The notes below the pieces were generated by a model. That model saw only the letters and a list, made by a program, of their open reading frames with translations. It was not told where the DNA came from and did no database searches. Position numbers and translations under genes: made by a program. A DNA stretch of 64,000 nucleotides from Geodermatophilus dictyosporus (GTDB taxonomy: Bacteria; Actinomycetota; Actinomycetes; Mycobacteriales; Geodermatophilaceae): NCBI RefSeq assembly GCF_900115505.1, contig NZ_FOWQ01000002.1, positions 248,001-312,000 of the forward strand, given 5' to 3'. How positions within the stretch are numbered: the stretch's first letter is position 1; each line of letters opens with the position of its first letter. Shown here piece after piece: positions 8,523-16,754 of this stretch.

Positions 8523-9323
8523 ATGCGCACTGCGGCGCTCCCCCGCACCCCGGCCGGTGAGGCTCCCCCGTGGCTGGGCGCCTCCCCGGTCGCCGCCCTG
8601 CTCGCGGCGCAGCGGCCGTGGCGCGAGGCGGCCGCGCTGGTGCGCTCCCCCGTGTGGCGCGGGCACGGCGTGCCCGACGGCGGCGGCCTGCCGGTCCTGC
8701 TGGTGCCCGGGTTCCTGGCCGGCGACCCGTCGCTGTCGCTGCTCGACCGCTGGCTGCGGGCCCGGGGCTACCGGACGTGCACCTCGCAGATCCGCGTCAA
8801 CGTCGACTGCACCGGCCTGGCGGTCGAGCGCCTGGAGCGCCGGCTGGTCGAGCTCACCGACCGGGCCGGGCGCCCGGCGGCGATCGTGGGGCAGAGCCGC
8901 GGCGGGCTGTTCGCCAAGCTGGTGGCGGTGCGCCGGCCCGACCTCGTCCGCGGGATCGTGACGCTGGGCAGCCCGAACGTCGACCACCTGGCGATCAACC
9001 CGGTGGTCGCCGCCCAGGTCCGGCTGGTCGCGGCGCTCGGCACCGCCGGGGTGCCGGGGCTGTTCCGCGACGACTGCGTGCGGGGCGGCTGCGCCGACGA
9101 CCTCGCCGCGGAGCTCGACCGGCCCTTCCCCGCCCACGTCCCCTACGTGTCGGTGTACTCCCGCAGCGACTGGGTGGTCGACTGGCACGCGTGCCTGGAC
9201 CCGGCCGCCGACAACGTCGAGGTCGACTCCAGCCACATCGGCATGAGCGTCCACCCGGAGGTCTACCGGCTGCTCGGCCGGCGGCTGGCCGCCCTGGCGG
9301 CGCCGACCGCGGCGCCGGCCTGA
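8523..9323 (+). CDS. alpha/beta hydrolase (lipase/PGAP1-like)
   Basis: 266 aa. An alpha/beta-hydrolase fold with PVLLVPGFLAGD (oxyanion region, about 57-68) and nucleophile elbow GQSRGG (Ser125). His in SSHIGM near the C-terminus and an Asp in RSDWVVDW complete a plausible triad. It resembles actinobacterial esterases/lipases; the substrate is not known. The ATG is preceded by GGAGACGAGGAC. Divergent placement next to the WS/DGAT hints at a link to storage or membrane lipids, but this is only contextual. Confidence 0.82.
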   Translation: MRTAALPRTPAGEAPPWLGASPVAALLAAQRPWREAAALVRSPVWRGHGVPDGGGLPVLLVPGFLAGDPSLSLLDRWLRARGYRTCTSQIRVNVDCTGLAVERLERRLVELTDRAGRPAAIVGQSRGGLFAKLVAVRRPDLVRGIVTLGSPNVDHLAINPVVAAQVRLVAALGTAGVPGLFRDDCVRGGCADDLAAELDRPFPAHVPYVSVYSRSDWVVDWHACLDPAADNVEVDSSHIGMSVHPEVYRLLGRRLAALAAPTAAPA

Positions 9324-9336
9324 CGGGGACCGCGGC

Positions 9337-9561
9337 TCAGTCGCCGGCGACGGTGGCGATGAGGTCGCCCTCCTGGAGCACCTCGCCCTCGACGACGTGC
9401 AGCTCCTGCACCACGCCGGCGCGCTCGACGAGGACGGGGATCTCCATCTTCATCGACTCCAGGACCACCAGCGTGTCCCCCGCCGCGACCTGGGCTCCCG
9501 GCGCGACCAGGACCCGCCACACGCTCGAGACCATCTCGGCGTGGATCTCCTCGACCGCCAC
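9337..9561 (-). CDS. stand-alone biotin carrier (BCCP-like) protein
   Basis: 74 aa, a complete biotinyl/lipoyl domain with the biotinylation motif ESMKMEIP; Lys38 is the expected biotin site. It corresponds in size and position to M. tuberculosis TB7.3 (Rv3221c), a biotinylated protein between pdtaS and rshA. No carboxyltransferase gene is nearby. The gene 58 bp upstream on the same strand encodes a biotin-carboxylase-like protein without a recognisable ATP-grasp core, so the pair resembles a stripped-down carboxylase. ATG start with GGGAGG upstream. Confidence 0.9.
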   Translation of the reverse strand: MAVEEIHAEMVSSVWRVLVAPGAQVAAGDTLVVLESMKMEIPVLVERAGVVQELHVVEGEVLQEGDLIATVAGD

Positions 9562-9619
9562 GCGGCACCTCCCTCGGGTCGGGTCCCATCCAAGCAGGTG
9601 ACCCGCAGCGGGCGGCGGC

Positions 9620-10720
9620 TCAGCTGCCGGGCGCGGGGTCGCCGTCGGCCAGCCGGCCGAGCACCGCGCGCACCTCGTCCCCGTCGTGCGGGACCCCGGT
9701 CTCGGGCAGTCCCGACAGCGCCGCGGCGGCCGCCCGGGCAGCGGTGGCGGTGTCGTCGCCGCCGGCGCTGACGGTGGCCAGCAGCGCGTCGTACCAGGCG
9801 TCGAGGCGGTCGCCGGGCTCGTAGCCGCTCACCGCGACCACCTCGGTGCGGCCGGCGGTGCCGCGCACCCGGCCGGAGTCCGGCAGCCACCCGGTGACCC
9901 GCCCGGCGCGGCCCGGCGGCAGGGTGGCGCGCAGCTGGACGGCGACGGCGGCCCGCGGCGGGTGCTCCTCGGGCGTGCGGCGGCGCGGCCCGCGCTCGCC
10001 GGCAGCCGCGGCCAGCGCCAGGTCGACGGCGTCCACCCGGTGCGCGCGCTCGAGCACCGCCATGTCGAGGGAGAAGCCGGCCGCGATCTCGCCCAGCTCG
10101 CCGTCCTCGGAGACGCCCACGGTGACCAGGCCGCGCCAGCCCACCTCGGCCAGCCGCTTGGCGCCGGGCGGCACCTCCAGCGGCGGCTCGGGGGTCCAGG
10201 ACACCCGGGCGGTGCCGGCGGCCCGGTCGCGGGCCACCGGGGTCGGGTAGCGCAGGCCCTCGTCGGTGACCAGCGCCAGCAGGCCGTGCTCGCTGGCCGG
10301 CTCGACGCCGTCCCCGCCGAGCCGCTCGAGCACCTCGGCCGGCGGGCCGATCCAGGTCAGCCCGGCAGCGGCCACCTCGCCGGCCAGCGCGGCGTTGCCG
10401 GCCAGCGCCGGCGGCACCGGCAGGACGGCGGCCACCCCGCTGCGGCGGGCGGCCTCGACGATCCGGTCGACGGCGAGGTAGGACTCCACCGCCGGCGCCG
10501 CGCCGAGCAGCACCGCGTCGTCGGCCAGCCGCACGTGCCGGGCCGACCGCTCGGCCTCGGAGTAGACGGCCACCGACTTCACGTCGAGCCGGGAGCAGGC
10601 CGCGATGACCGCGCACGCCGCGGGCCCCCGGCCCGCCACGAGCACGCTCTCGATCCCGTGCTGGGCCACGCCGATCCCCTCGTCCCTGGCGGGGTCCCCG
10701 TCGTCCCCGTCCCCGGCCAT
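9620..10720 (-). CDS. degenerate biotin-carboxylase-like protein
   Basis: 366 aa from the ATG at 10720. Residues about 20-125 resemble the biotin carboxylase N-terminal domain: VLVAGRGPAACAVIAACSRL, then VAVYSEAE, HVRLADDAV, ESYL and AGLTWIGPP. The last about 120 residues resemble the biotin carboxylase C-terminal domain (AVQLRATLPP ... YDALLATVSAG). The ATP-grasp middle is much shortened, and the catalytic VEHxVTE motif appears as LDMAVLERAHRVDAVDLAL. It therefore looks like a pseudoenzyme. It sits next to the stand-alone biotin carrier. Real biotin carboxylase activity is unlikely; a scaffold or regulatory role is speculation. Confidence 0.75.
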   Translation of the reverse strand: MAGDGDDGDPARDEGIGVAQHGIESVLVAGRGPAACAVIAACSRLDVKSVAVYSEAERSARHVRLADDAVLLGAAPAVESYLAVDRIVEAARRSGVAAVLPVPPALAGNAALAGEVAAAGLTWIGPPAEVLERLGGDGVEPASEHGLLALVTDEGLRYPTPVARDRAAGTARVSWTPEPPLEVPPGAKRLAEVGWRGLVTVGVSEDGELGEIAAGFSLDMAVLERAHRVDAVDLALAAAAGERGPRRRTPEEHPPRAAVAVQLRATLPPGRAGRVTGWLPDSGRVRGTAGRTEVVAVSGYEPGDRLDAWYDALLATVSAGGDDTATAARAAAAALSGLPETGVPHDGDEVRAVLGRLADGDPAPGS

Positions 10721-10762
10721 GGTCCCCCGCGGTACCGACACCTGCCCCACCGGCCGGGGTGT

Positions 10763-10782
10763 GTCCCACCCTCTTGTGGGAC
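10763..10782. promoter_or_regulatory. inverted repeat between divergent genes
   Basis: GTCCCAC-N6-GTGGGAC, a perfect 7-bp inverted repeat 42 bp upstream of the BC-like start and 60 bp upstream of the bL37 start. Its position suits an operator. The binding protein is not identifiable. Confidence 0.4.
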
Positions 10783-10842
10783 CCTGGGGCCAGTCCCGGC
10801 GGTCCCCGCCGACCACCCGACGACGAGGAGAGGAGGGCAGCG

Positions 10843-10917
10843 ATGTCCAAGCGTGGACGCAAGCGGCGCTCCCGCAAGGGGAACAAGGCCAACCACGGCA
10901 AGCGCCCCAACGCCTGA
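10843..10917 (+). CDS. 50S ribosomal protein bL37
   Basis: 24 aa, starting MSKRGRKRRSRK and ending ANHGKRPNA. It is almost entirely basic residues and matches the small actinobacterial ribosomal protein bL37 (AURKAIP1/COX24-type motif) seen in mycobacterial 50S structures. GAGAGGAGGG gives a strong Shine-Dalgarno 6-7 nt before the ATG. It is too short for most gene finders. It lies divergent from the BC-like gene and is followed at once by a repeated stem-loop element and then a second hairpin. Confidence 0.93.
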   Translation: MSKRGRKRRSRKGNKANHGKRPNA

Positions 10918-10984
10918 GGAAGGACCCCTCTGCCCCCACCCCTGGCTGACGCTCGGGGCGGGACCCTGCAGAGGGCCGTTCCAG
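10918..10984. repeat. intergenic stem-loop repeat, copy A
   Basis: Begins at the base after the bL37 stop. Layout: GGAAGGACC, variable arm CCTCTGC, C-rich then G-rich centre, paired arm GCAGAGG, then GCCGTTCCAG. Similar elements lie at 15168, 43695 and 51608. The outer ends and inner C/G runs also pair imperfectly. It may serve as a terminator here. Confidence 0.75.
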
Positions 10985-11002
10985 CACGAGACCACAGACA
11001 GC

Positions 11003-11037
11003 ACGGCGCCCCGCACCGGATCGGTGCGGGGCGCCGT
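11003..11037. terminator. bidirectional terminator between bL37 and rshA
   Basis: A perfect 16-bp stem (11003-11018 with 11022-11037) and a GAT loop between convergent genes. Confidence 0.8.
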
Positions 11038-11048
11038 CGCGTGTGCTG

Positions 11049-11387
11049 CTAGTCCTCGGTGGACCAGTCGGTGCGGACCACCTCGGTGCGCACCTGCTCC
11101 ACGCTGACCTGGGTGCCGTCCTCCTCGAAGGAGACGTGGGTCAGCTGCAGCTTGATCCGGTCCTTGAGCCCGATGGGCGGCTTGTCCCCGCCGCAGCGGC
11201 GCCGGACCAGCGCCTTGAACTCCTGCTCGATGCCGAACTGCCGCAGGCAGGGCGAGCAGTCCTCGAGGTGTTCGGCGATGACCTCGCGGCGGGCGTCGTC
11301 GGTCTCGTGGTCGAGGAACTCGAAGACGTGCGACAGCACGTCGTCGCAGGAGGAGATCTCGAGCGGGTGCTCCTGCCCGGTGCTCAC
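11049..11387 (-). CDS. rshA: zinc-binding anti-sigma factor RshA/RsrA-like
   Basis: 112 aa. A redox-sensitive anti-sigma factor that binds SigH and releases it on disulfide stress. The ZAS signature H-x3-C-x2-C is at His40, Cys44 and Cys47 (HLEDCSPC), with a further Cys14 and His20. A C-terminal Glu/Thr/Val-rich tail follows. The ATG overlaps the sigH stop by 4 bp, the usual translationally coupled sigma/anti-sigma arrangement, and gene order matches M. tuberculosis sigH-rshA. Confidence 0.93.
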   Translation of the reverse strand: MSTGQEHPLEISSCDDVLSHVFEFLDHETDDARREVIAEHLEDCSPCLRQFGIEQEFKALVRRRCGGDKPPIGLKDRIKLQLTHVSFEEDGTQVSVEQVRTEVVRTDWSTED

Positions 11388-12094
11388 GACCCGGCCCCCT
11401 CTCCGGCGCCGGCGCGGACGAAGCCGCGCTCGCGGGCGTAGTCGGCCAGCAGCTTCTGCAGCCCCCGCCGGCCGCGGTGCAGACGGGACATCACCGTGCC
11501 GATGGGCGTGCCCATGATCTCGGCGATCTCCTTGTAGGCGAAGCCCTCGACGTCGGCGAGGTACACCGCCAGCCGGAAGTCCTCCGGCAGCTGCTGCAGC
11601 GCGTCCTTGATGTCGGAGTCGGGCAGGTGGTCCAGCGCCTCGATCTCGGCCGAGCGCAGGCCGCTGGAGCTGTGCTCCTCGGCGGCGTAGAGCTGCCAGT
11701 CCTGCACCTGGTCGGTGGGGTACTGCTGCGGCTGCCGCTGCTTCTTGCGGTAGCTGTTGATGTAGGTGTTGGTCAGGATCCGGTACAGCCAGGCCTTGAG
11801 GTTGGTGCCCTCGGCGAACTGGTGGAACGCGGAGTAGGCCTTGACGAAGGTCTCCTGGACCAGGTCCTCGGCGTCGGCGGGGTTGCGGGTCATCCGCAGC
11901 GCCGCCGGGTAGAGCTGGTCGAGGAAGGGCAGCGCGTCGCGCTCGAACCGGGCGTCGCGCTCGGCGCGCGTCTCGGCGACCTCGGTGCGGCTGCCGCCCT
12001 CGCGGGCCTCGGGCACCTCGACGGGCGCGCCCGCGACCTGCGGGGTCTCGGCGGGCTCGACGGCGGGGTTCCCGCCTGCGGACTCCTCAGGCAC
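11384..12094 (-). CDS. sigH: ECF RNA polymerase sigma factor SigH (SigR-like)
   Basis: 236 aa from the GTG at 12094, which has an AGAGAGGACGG Shine-Dalgarno; the open frame runs further upstream but without family similarity. Region 2 is at about 60-130 ([57 protein letters not shown]) and region 4 at about 165-215 ([37 protein letters not shown]). It closely resembles SigH/SigR, which direct thiol-oxidative and heat stress genes such as thioredoxins and mycoredoxin. A candidate own-type promoter lies 140-165 bp upstream, suggesting autoregulation. Confidence 0.94.
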   Translation of the reverse strand: MPEESAGGNPAVEPAETPQVAGAPVEVPEAREGGSRTEVAETRAERDARFERDALPFLDQLYPAALRMTRNPADAEDLVQETFVKAYSAFHQFAEGTNLKAWLYRILTNTYINSYRKKQRQPQQYPTDQVQDWQLYAAEEHSSSGLRSAEIEALDHLPDSDIKDALQQLPEDFRLAVYLADVEGFAYKEIAEIMGTPIGTVMSRLHRGRRGLQKLLADYARERGFVRAGAGEGAGS

Positions 12095-12231
12095 CGACCG
12101 TCCTCTCTGCGGCACCCGGAGGCGGGCTGCCACATCGGTCGATCCTAGTCGCGCGGCGTCGGGCCGGCCCGGGGGCCGCCGGCGCGGGGCCCGGGTGCGG
12201 GCGCTGGAGACGGTGCTGCTCACGGTCCCTG

Positions 12232-12259
12232 CAACGGTGCCCGCCGCGAGGGTCATTCC
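12232..12259 (-). promoter_or_regulatory. candidate SigH-dependent promoter of sigH
   Basis: On the minus strand, GGAAT (12259-12255) and GTT (12234-12232) are separated by 20 nt. SigH/SigR promoters have GGAA(T/C) and GTT at about 18-20 nt, so the spacing is at the long end. It would give a leader of about 130 nt. Confidence 0.4.
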
Positions 12260-12299
12260 CCGCCGCGGGAAGTCGGCGGCGGCCGCCGGGCCCGCTGGA

Positions 12300-12305
12300 T
12301 ACAGT
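12300..12305 (+). promoter_or_regulatory. -10 box for leaderless ybaK
   Basis: TACAGT, 8 nt before the GTG at 12314; no Shine-Dalgarno between. Confidence 0.5.
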
Positions 12306-12313
12306 GCCCGGCC

Positions 12314-12787
12314 GTGGCGGCGACCCCCGCGGTGCGGGCCCTGGAGAAGGCCCGTGTGGCGCACACCCTGCACCCCTACGACCCCGAGCACCCGAGCGAC
12401 CAGGGTCACGGCGAGGCCGCGGTGGCCGCGCTCGGCGCCGACCCCCGGCAGGTGTTCAAGACCCTGGTCACCCGGGTCGACGGCGCGCTCACCGTGGCCG
12501 TCGTCCCGGTCAGCGGCAGCCTCGACCTCAAGGCCCTGGCCGCTGCGGCCGGCGGGCGGAAGGCGGCGATGGCCGACCCGGCCGACGCCGAGCGCACCAC
12601 CGGCTACGTCGTCGGCGGCATCAGCCCGCTGGGGCAGCGCAAGGCGCTGCCGACGGTGGTCGACGCGTCGGCGCTGGCGTTCGGGACCGTGATGGTGAGC
12701 GCCGGCCGCCGCGGTCTGCAGGTGGAGCTGTCCCCGGCCGACCTCGTCCGCCTCACCTGCGCCCGCACCGCCCCGATCGCGCGCTAG
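12314..12787 (+). CDS. ybaK: Cys-tRNA(Pro) deacylase YbaK/EbsC
   Basis: 157 aa. A trans-editing enzyme that hydrolyses cysteine mis-attached to tRNA(Pro). Typical segments are [22 protein letters not shown] (N-terminal), QVFKTLV with the conserved Lys (about residue 52), [17 protein letters not shown] and [15 protein letters not shown] near the C-terminus. Length fits the family. The GTG start is supported by the TACAGT -10 box 8 nt upstream. The gene is divergent from sigH, and its stop overlaps the convergent membrane-protein stop. Confidence 0.92.
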   Translation: MAATPAVRALEKARVAHTLHPYDPEHPSDQGHGEAAVAALGADPRQVFKTLVTRVDGALTVAVVPVSGSLDLKALAAAAGGRKAAMADPADAERTTGYVVGGISPLGQRKALPTVVDASALAFGTVMVSAGRRGLQVELSPADLVRLTCARTAPIAR

Positions 12788-14328
12788 CGATCCGGGGCGC
12801 CGTAGGGGGTGAGCAGCTGGTCGACCGGGGCGCTGTCGTCGGTGAGCACCTGCGCGTCGCCGGCGAGGGCGGCCACCTCCTCGGCCGAGGCCACCTGCCA
12901 GGTGGAGTCCTGCGCCAGCAGGGCCGCGGCGAGCGCCGCCTCGTCGGGCGGCCGGTGGGAGGCGACGGCGACCAGGTTGCCACCGTCCTCCCCGGCGAGC
13001 ACCGGGGCGCGGGCCAGCAGCAGCACGTGCGGCCAGACCTGCCGCATGGTGGCCAGCTCCGCACGGACGAAGCCCAGGGGCGGGTGGTCGATGAGGTTGG
13101 CCACGTAGACGCCGTCGTCGGTGAGCGCGCGGTCGACCAGGCCGAGCGCCTCCACGGTGGTCAGCTGCCAGGGCACCGACAGGCCGCCGAAGGCGTCGCC
13201 GACGACCAGGTCGCGGGTGTCCCCGGCCTCCGCGCCCAGCCCGACGCGGGCGTCACCGATCCGCACCTCGAGGTCGGCGGACTCCACCAGCCCCAGCTGC
13301 TCGCGGTCGATCTCGACGACCCCGGGGTCCACCTCCAGCACGCGGCTGACCGTGCCGGGGCGCACCTGCGCCAGGTAGCGCGGCACGGTCGCCCCGCCGC
13401 CGCCCAGGTGCAGCGCCGACAGCGGCTCGCCCGCCGGTGCCATCGCGTCGGTCACCGCCGCGATCGCCCGCACGTACTCGAACTCCAGGTGCGTGGGGTC
13501 GTCGAGGTCGACGTAGGAGTGCCGCAGCGTGTCGAGCACCAGCACCCGGCCGCCGTCCCGCTCGGGGTCGGCCACCACGCGGGCGCAGTGGTAGGCGGTC
13601 TCCTCCTCGCACGGCGTCGGCGCGACCGCCGCGAGCAGCGACCCGGCGACGGCGAGCAGGAGCAGCCCGGCCGGGACCCGGCCGGCCCCGCCCGCGGCAC
13701 TGCGGCGCAGCAGCACCCCGACCGCGACCCCGGCGACGACGGTGACCAGCCCGGTGCCCACCAGGATGCCGCTGCTGGGGAACACGGCGATGAGCAGGAA
13801 CCCGGTGACGAAGGTGGCCGCGATGCCGCCGAGCGTGCCGATGCCCGACAGCTTCCCGACCACCGCGCCGGTCTCGTCGAGGGTGGCCAGCTGCAGCTTG
13901 ACCACCATCGGCGGCACCGCCGACAGCAGCGCCGCGGGCACCACGACGGCGACGGCGGCCAGCAGCAGCACGCCGCCGGCGTCGGTGCCGGTCAGTAGCG
14001 ACCCGGTGAAGCGGACCAGCGGGAGGACGGCGACCACCAGCGCCCCGCCGGCCACCATCAGCGGGGCGATGAGCCGCCGCGGGTCGGTGCGGTCGGCCGC
14101 CGCGCCGCCGGCCCAGGCGCCGATGGCGATCGCGGCCAGCGCGAACCCGATGACCGCGGTGTTGGTCTGCAGCGTGATGCCGACGTAGGGCGCGATCAGC
14201 CGCAGCCCGACGATCTCGAGCACCAGCACCGCGCCGGAGGACAGGAAGGTGACGCCGGCCGCCACCCAGCCGGGCAGCGCGCCACCCGTCGGCGTGGGGG
14301 TGCGGTCGACGGTCGCGCGCTCGCTCAG
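12784..14328 (-). CDS. fused-MFS/spermidine-synthase-like membrane protein
   Basis: About 514 aa. The N-terminal half has about seven hydrophobic segments, beginning with a segment containing [21 protein letters not shown]. The C-terminal half is a spermidine-synthase-like Rossmann domain with [21 protein letters not shown]-type [13 protein letters not shown], and [10 protein letters not shown]. Family members are common but functionally unassigned; polyamine synthesis is not assured. No ATG/GTG/TTG fits near the upstream gene. A CTG at 14328 has GAGGGG 7 nt upstream, while the first GTG (14265) has no Shine-Dalgarno but would still keep the first membrane segment. The start is therefore uncertain. 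Confidence 0.8.
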   Translation of the reverse strand: MSERATVDRTPTPTGGALPGWVAAGVTFLSSGAVLVLEIVGLRLIAPYVGITLQTNTAVIGFALAAIAIGAWAGGAAADRTDPRRLIAPLMVAGGALVVAVLPLVRFTGSLLTGTDAGGVLLLAAVAVVVPAALLSAVPPMVVKLQLATLDETGAVVGKLSGIGTLGGIAATFVTGFLLIAVFPSSGILVGTGLVTVVAGVAVGVLLRRSAAGGAGRVPAGLLLLAVAGSLLAAVAPTPCEEETAYHCARVVADPERDGGRVLVLDTLRHSYVDLDDPTHLEFEYVRAIAAVTDAMAPAGEPLSALHLGGGGATVPRYLAQVRPGTVSRVLEVDPGVVEIDREQLGLVESADLEVRIGDARVGLGAEAGDTRDLVVGDAFGGLSVPWQLTTVEALGLVDRALTDDGVYVANLIDHPPLGFVRAELATMRQVWPHVLLLARAPVLAGEDGGNLVAVASHRPPDEAALAAALLAQDSTWQVASAEEVAALAGDAQVLTDDSAPVDQLLTPYGAPDR

Positions 14329-14339
14329 GACGGGACCCC

Positions 14340-15086
14340 TCAGAAGAGCGCCGGCTGGTCGGCGGGGGCGCTGGTGCCCTCCACCCGGGCCAGCAGCTCG
14401 GCGCCGTTGTTGCGGACGTTGTTCACCGCGGTGCCCACCGGGCGCAGCTCCAGCGCCTCGACGAGCTCCGGCGGGGTCGGCTCGGCCAGCGCGTCGACGT
14501 CGTCGCGGGCCGGGTCGAGCCAGTCGGCCCACCGCTCGCGCGGCAGCACCAGGGGCATCCGGTCGTGGATCTCGGTCAGGGTCCCGACCGCGGGGGCGGT
14601 GACCACGGTGCAGGTGTAGAGCCGGTCCTCGCCCTTGCCCCACACCTCGTACAGGCCGGCCATGGCGAGCACCGACCCGTCGGCGGGGGTGATGAAGAAG
14701 GGCTGCTTGCCCGGGGAGTCGAGCTTCTTCTGCCACTCGTACCAGCCGTCGGCCGGCACCAGGCAGCGCCGCGAGCGGGCGGCCGAGCGGAAGGCCGGCT
14801 TCTCGGTGAGCGACTCGACGCGGGCGTTGAGCAGCCGGTTGCCCACCGCGGGGTCCTTGGCCCAGGAGGGCACCAGCCCCCAGCGGACGGCGCGCAGCTC
14901 GCGGTGCCCGGCGCCGGTGGGGCTGCCCTCGGCGTCGCGTTCGCGCCTGGTGCGGACCACGTAGACGTCCTTGGTCGGCGCGACGTTGTAGTCCGCCCGG
15001 AGCGGCTGTTGCCCCTCGGCGGGGACCGCCTCGAACTCGACCACGAGGTCCTCGGGACGGCGGGTGGCGGCGTAGCGACCGCACAT
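14340..15086 (-). CDS. SOS response-associated peptidase (SRAP/HMCES family)
   Basis: 248 aa. SRAP proteins crosslink to abasic sites in single-stranded DNA through the catalytic Cys2 and protect them; the MCGRY start is intact. Other conserved parts are NVAPT (about residue 35), [15 protein letters not shown] with the active-site Asn/Arg/Glu, GWYEW, and HDRMPLVL containing the active-site His. ATG preceded by GGGAGGACC. An equivalent gene (Rv3226c) sits beside aroA in M. tuberculosis. The downstream membrane protein starts within 12 nt of its stop. Confidence 0.94.
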   Translation of the reverse strand: MCGRYAATRRPEDLVVEFEAVPAEGQQPLRADYNVAPTKDVYVVRTRRERDAEGSPTGAGHRELRAVRWGLVPSWAKDPAVGNRLLNARVESLTEKPAFRSAARSRRCLVPADGWYEWQKKLDSPGKQPFFITPADGSVLAMAGLYEVWGKGEDRLYTCTVVTAPAVGTLTEIHDRMPLVLPRERWADWLDPARDDVDALAEPTPPELVEALELRPVGTAVNNVRNNGAELLARVEGTSAPADQPALF

Positions 15087-15167
15087 GGCTGGTCCTCCCG
15101 GCTGTCGGGCCGGCCCGGACGGGCCCGCGCGACCGACTCTAGGCGGGACCGGGGACAGCGCGACCGT

Positions 15168-15232
15168 GGAAGGACCCCCGTGCCCCCACCACCCGCAGGC
15201 CCGCGGCGGGACCCTGCACGGGAGCCGTCCAG
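15168..15232. repeat. intergenic stem-loop repeat, copy B
   Basis: GGAAGGACC, arm CCCGTGC, C-rich/G-rich centre, paired arm GCACGGG, then AGCCGTCCAG. It lies between two divergent genes, not after a stop codon, so termination alone does not explain it. Arm sequence differs from copy A but pairing is kept. Confidence 0.7.
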
Positions 15233-15248
15233 GCGCGAGGATCGACCC

Positions 15249-16712
15249 GTGACCGCGACCCAGAACCCACCGCACCAGCAGCCGAAGACCGCGAGCGAGT
15301 CCGCCGAGCGGCGCTACGCGACGGTCAACCCCTTCACCGGCGAGGTCGAGAAGGAGTTCGACTTCACGCCGACCGAGGCCATCGACGGGATCGTCGGGAA
15401 GGCGCACGCCGCCTACCAGGAGTGGCGGCAGCGCCCGGTCGAGGAGCGCGCCGCCGTCGTCCGGCGGGCCGCCGAGCTCATGGACGAGCGCCGCGACGAC
15501 CTCGCACGGCTCATCACCACCGAGATGGGCAAGCGGCACGAGGAGGCGACCGGCGAGCTCTTCCTGTGCTCGATGATCCTCAAGTACTACGCCGACAACG
15601 GCCCCGGCTTCCTCGAGCCCACGCAGATCACGCCGCTGATGGGCAAGGGCGAGGCGGTCGTCGAGACGCAGCCGGTCGGCGTGCTGCTGGCCATCGAGCC
15701 GTGGAACTACCCCTTCTACCAGGTGGTCCGCGTGGCCGGCCCGAACCTGGTGCTGGGCAACACCGTGATCCTCAAGCACGCCGAGATCACCCCGCAGTGC
15801 GCGGTGGCCATCGAGCAGCTGTTCACCGACGCCGGCGCCCCCGAGGGCGTCTTCACCAACACCTTCCTGCGCATCGACGACGTCGAGCAGGTCATCGCCG
15901 ACCCCCGCATCCAGGGCGTCACCCTCACCGGCAGCGAGCGCGCGGGCTCCGCCGTCGGCGCCCTGGCCGGCAAGCACCTCAAGAAGTCGGTGCTCGAGCT
16001 CGGCGGCAGCGACCCGTTCATCGTGCTCGACGCCGAGGACATGGCCGCCACGGTCAAGGCCGCCACCATGGGCCGGATGCAGAACACCGGCCAGGCCTGC
16101 ACCGCCTCCAAGCGGCTGATCGTCACCGAGGAGAACTACGAGCCGTTCGTGGAGGGCCTCAAGCAGGCGTTCTCCACCTTCTCCCCCGGTGACCCGGCCG
16201 ACCCCTCGACGTCGCTGGCCCCGCTGTCGAGCGAGCGGGCCGCGCAGGACCTGCACGCGCAGATCCAGGACGCCGTCGACAAGGGCGCCACCGTCGTGGC
16301 CGGCGGCAAGCGGCCCGAGCACCCGGGCGCCTTCGTCGAGGCCACGATCCTCACCGACGTGACCCCGGAGATGCGGGCCTACCGCGAGGAGCTCTTCGGC
16401 CCCGCGGCCGTCGTCTACAAGGTCAAGGACGCCGACGAGGCGGTCGCGCTGGCCAACGACAGCGACTTCGGCCTCGGCGCCACGGTCATGAGCAGCGACC
16501 TCGACCGCGCCCGGGCGGTGGCCGAGCGGCTCGAGGCCGGCATGGTGTGGATCAACCAGCCCACCGGCTCCTCCCCCGAGCTGCCCTTCGGCGGGATCAA
16601 GCGCTCCGGCTACGGCCGCGAGCTCTCCGAGCTGGCGATGTTCGAGTTCGCCAACCGGCGGCTGGTCCGCACGGTGCCGGTGAAGAAGCCGAAGCCGCCG
16701 GTCGGCGGTTGA
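15249..16712 (+). CDS. NAD(P)-dependent succinate-semialdehyde-type aldehyde dehydrogenase
   Basis: 487 aa. An aldehyde dehydrogenase superfamily enzyme of the succinate-semialdehyde dehydrogenase branch, cytosolic. Visible motifs are EPWNYPFYQ (cofactor/substrate site, about 150), LTGSERAG, general-base Glu in [11 protein letters not shown], and the catalytic Cys in [11 protein letters not shown], followed by [11 protein letters not shown]. The GTG at 15249 has GAGGA 8 nt upstream. It probably oxidises succinate semialdehyde to succinate, but related aldehydes cannot be excluded. It stands between SRAP (divergent) and aroA (same strand, 42 bp later). Confidence 0.9.
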   Translation: MTATQNPPHQQPKTASESAERRYATVNPFTGEVEKEFDFTPTEAIDGIVGKAHAAYQEWRQRPVEERAAVVRRAAELMDERRDDLARLITTEMGKRHEEATGELFLCSMILKYYADNGPGFLEPTQITPLMGKGEAVVETQPVGVLLAIEPWNYPFYQVVRVAGPNLVLGNTVILKHAEITPQCAVAIEQLFTDAGAPEGVFTNTFLRIDDVEQVIADPRIQGVTLTGSERAGSAVGALAGKHLKKSVLELGGSDPFIVLDAEDMAATVKAATMGRMQNTGQACTASKRLIVTEENYEPFVEGLKQAFSTFSPGDPADPSTSLAPLSSERAAQDLHAQIQDAVDKGATVVAGGKRPEHPGAFVEATILTDVTPEMRAYREELFGPAAVVYKVKDADEAVALANDSDFGLGATVMSSDLDRARAVAERLEAGMVWINQPTGSSPELPFGGIKRSGYGRELSELAMFEFANRRLVRTVPVKKPKPPVGG

Positions 16713-16754
16713 GCGGTGGGCGGTGCGGTGTCGCCTCCCGGGCAGGATGGACCC

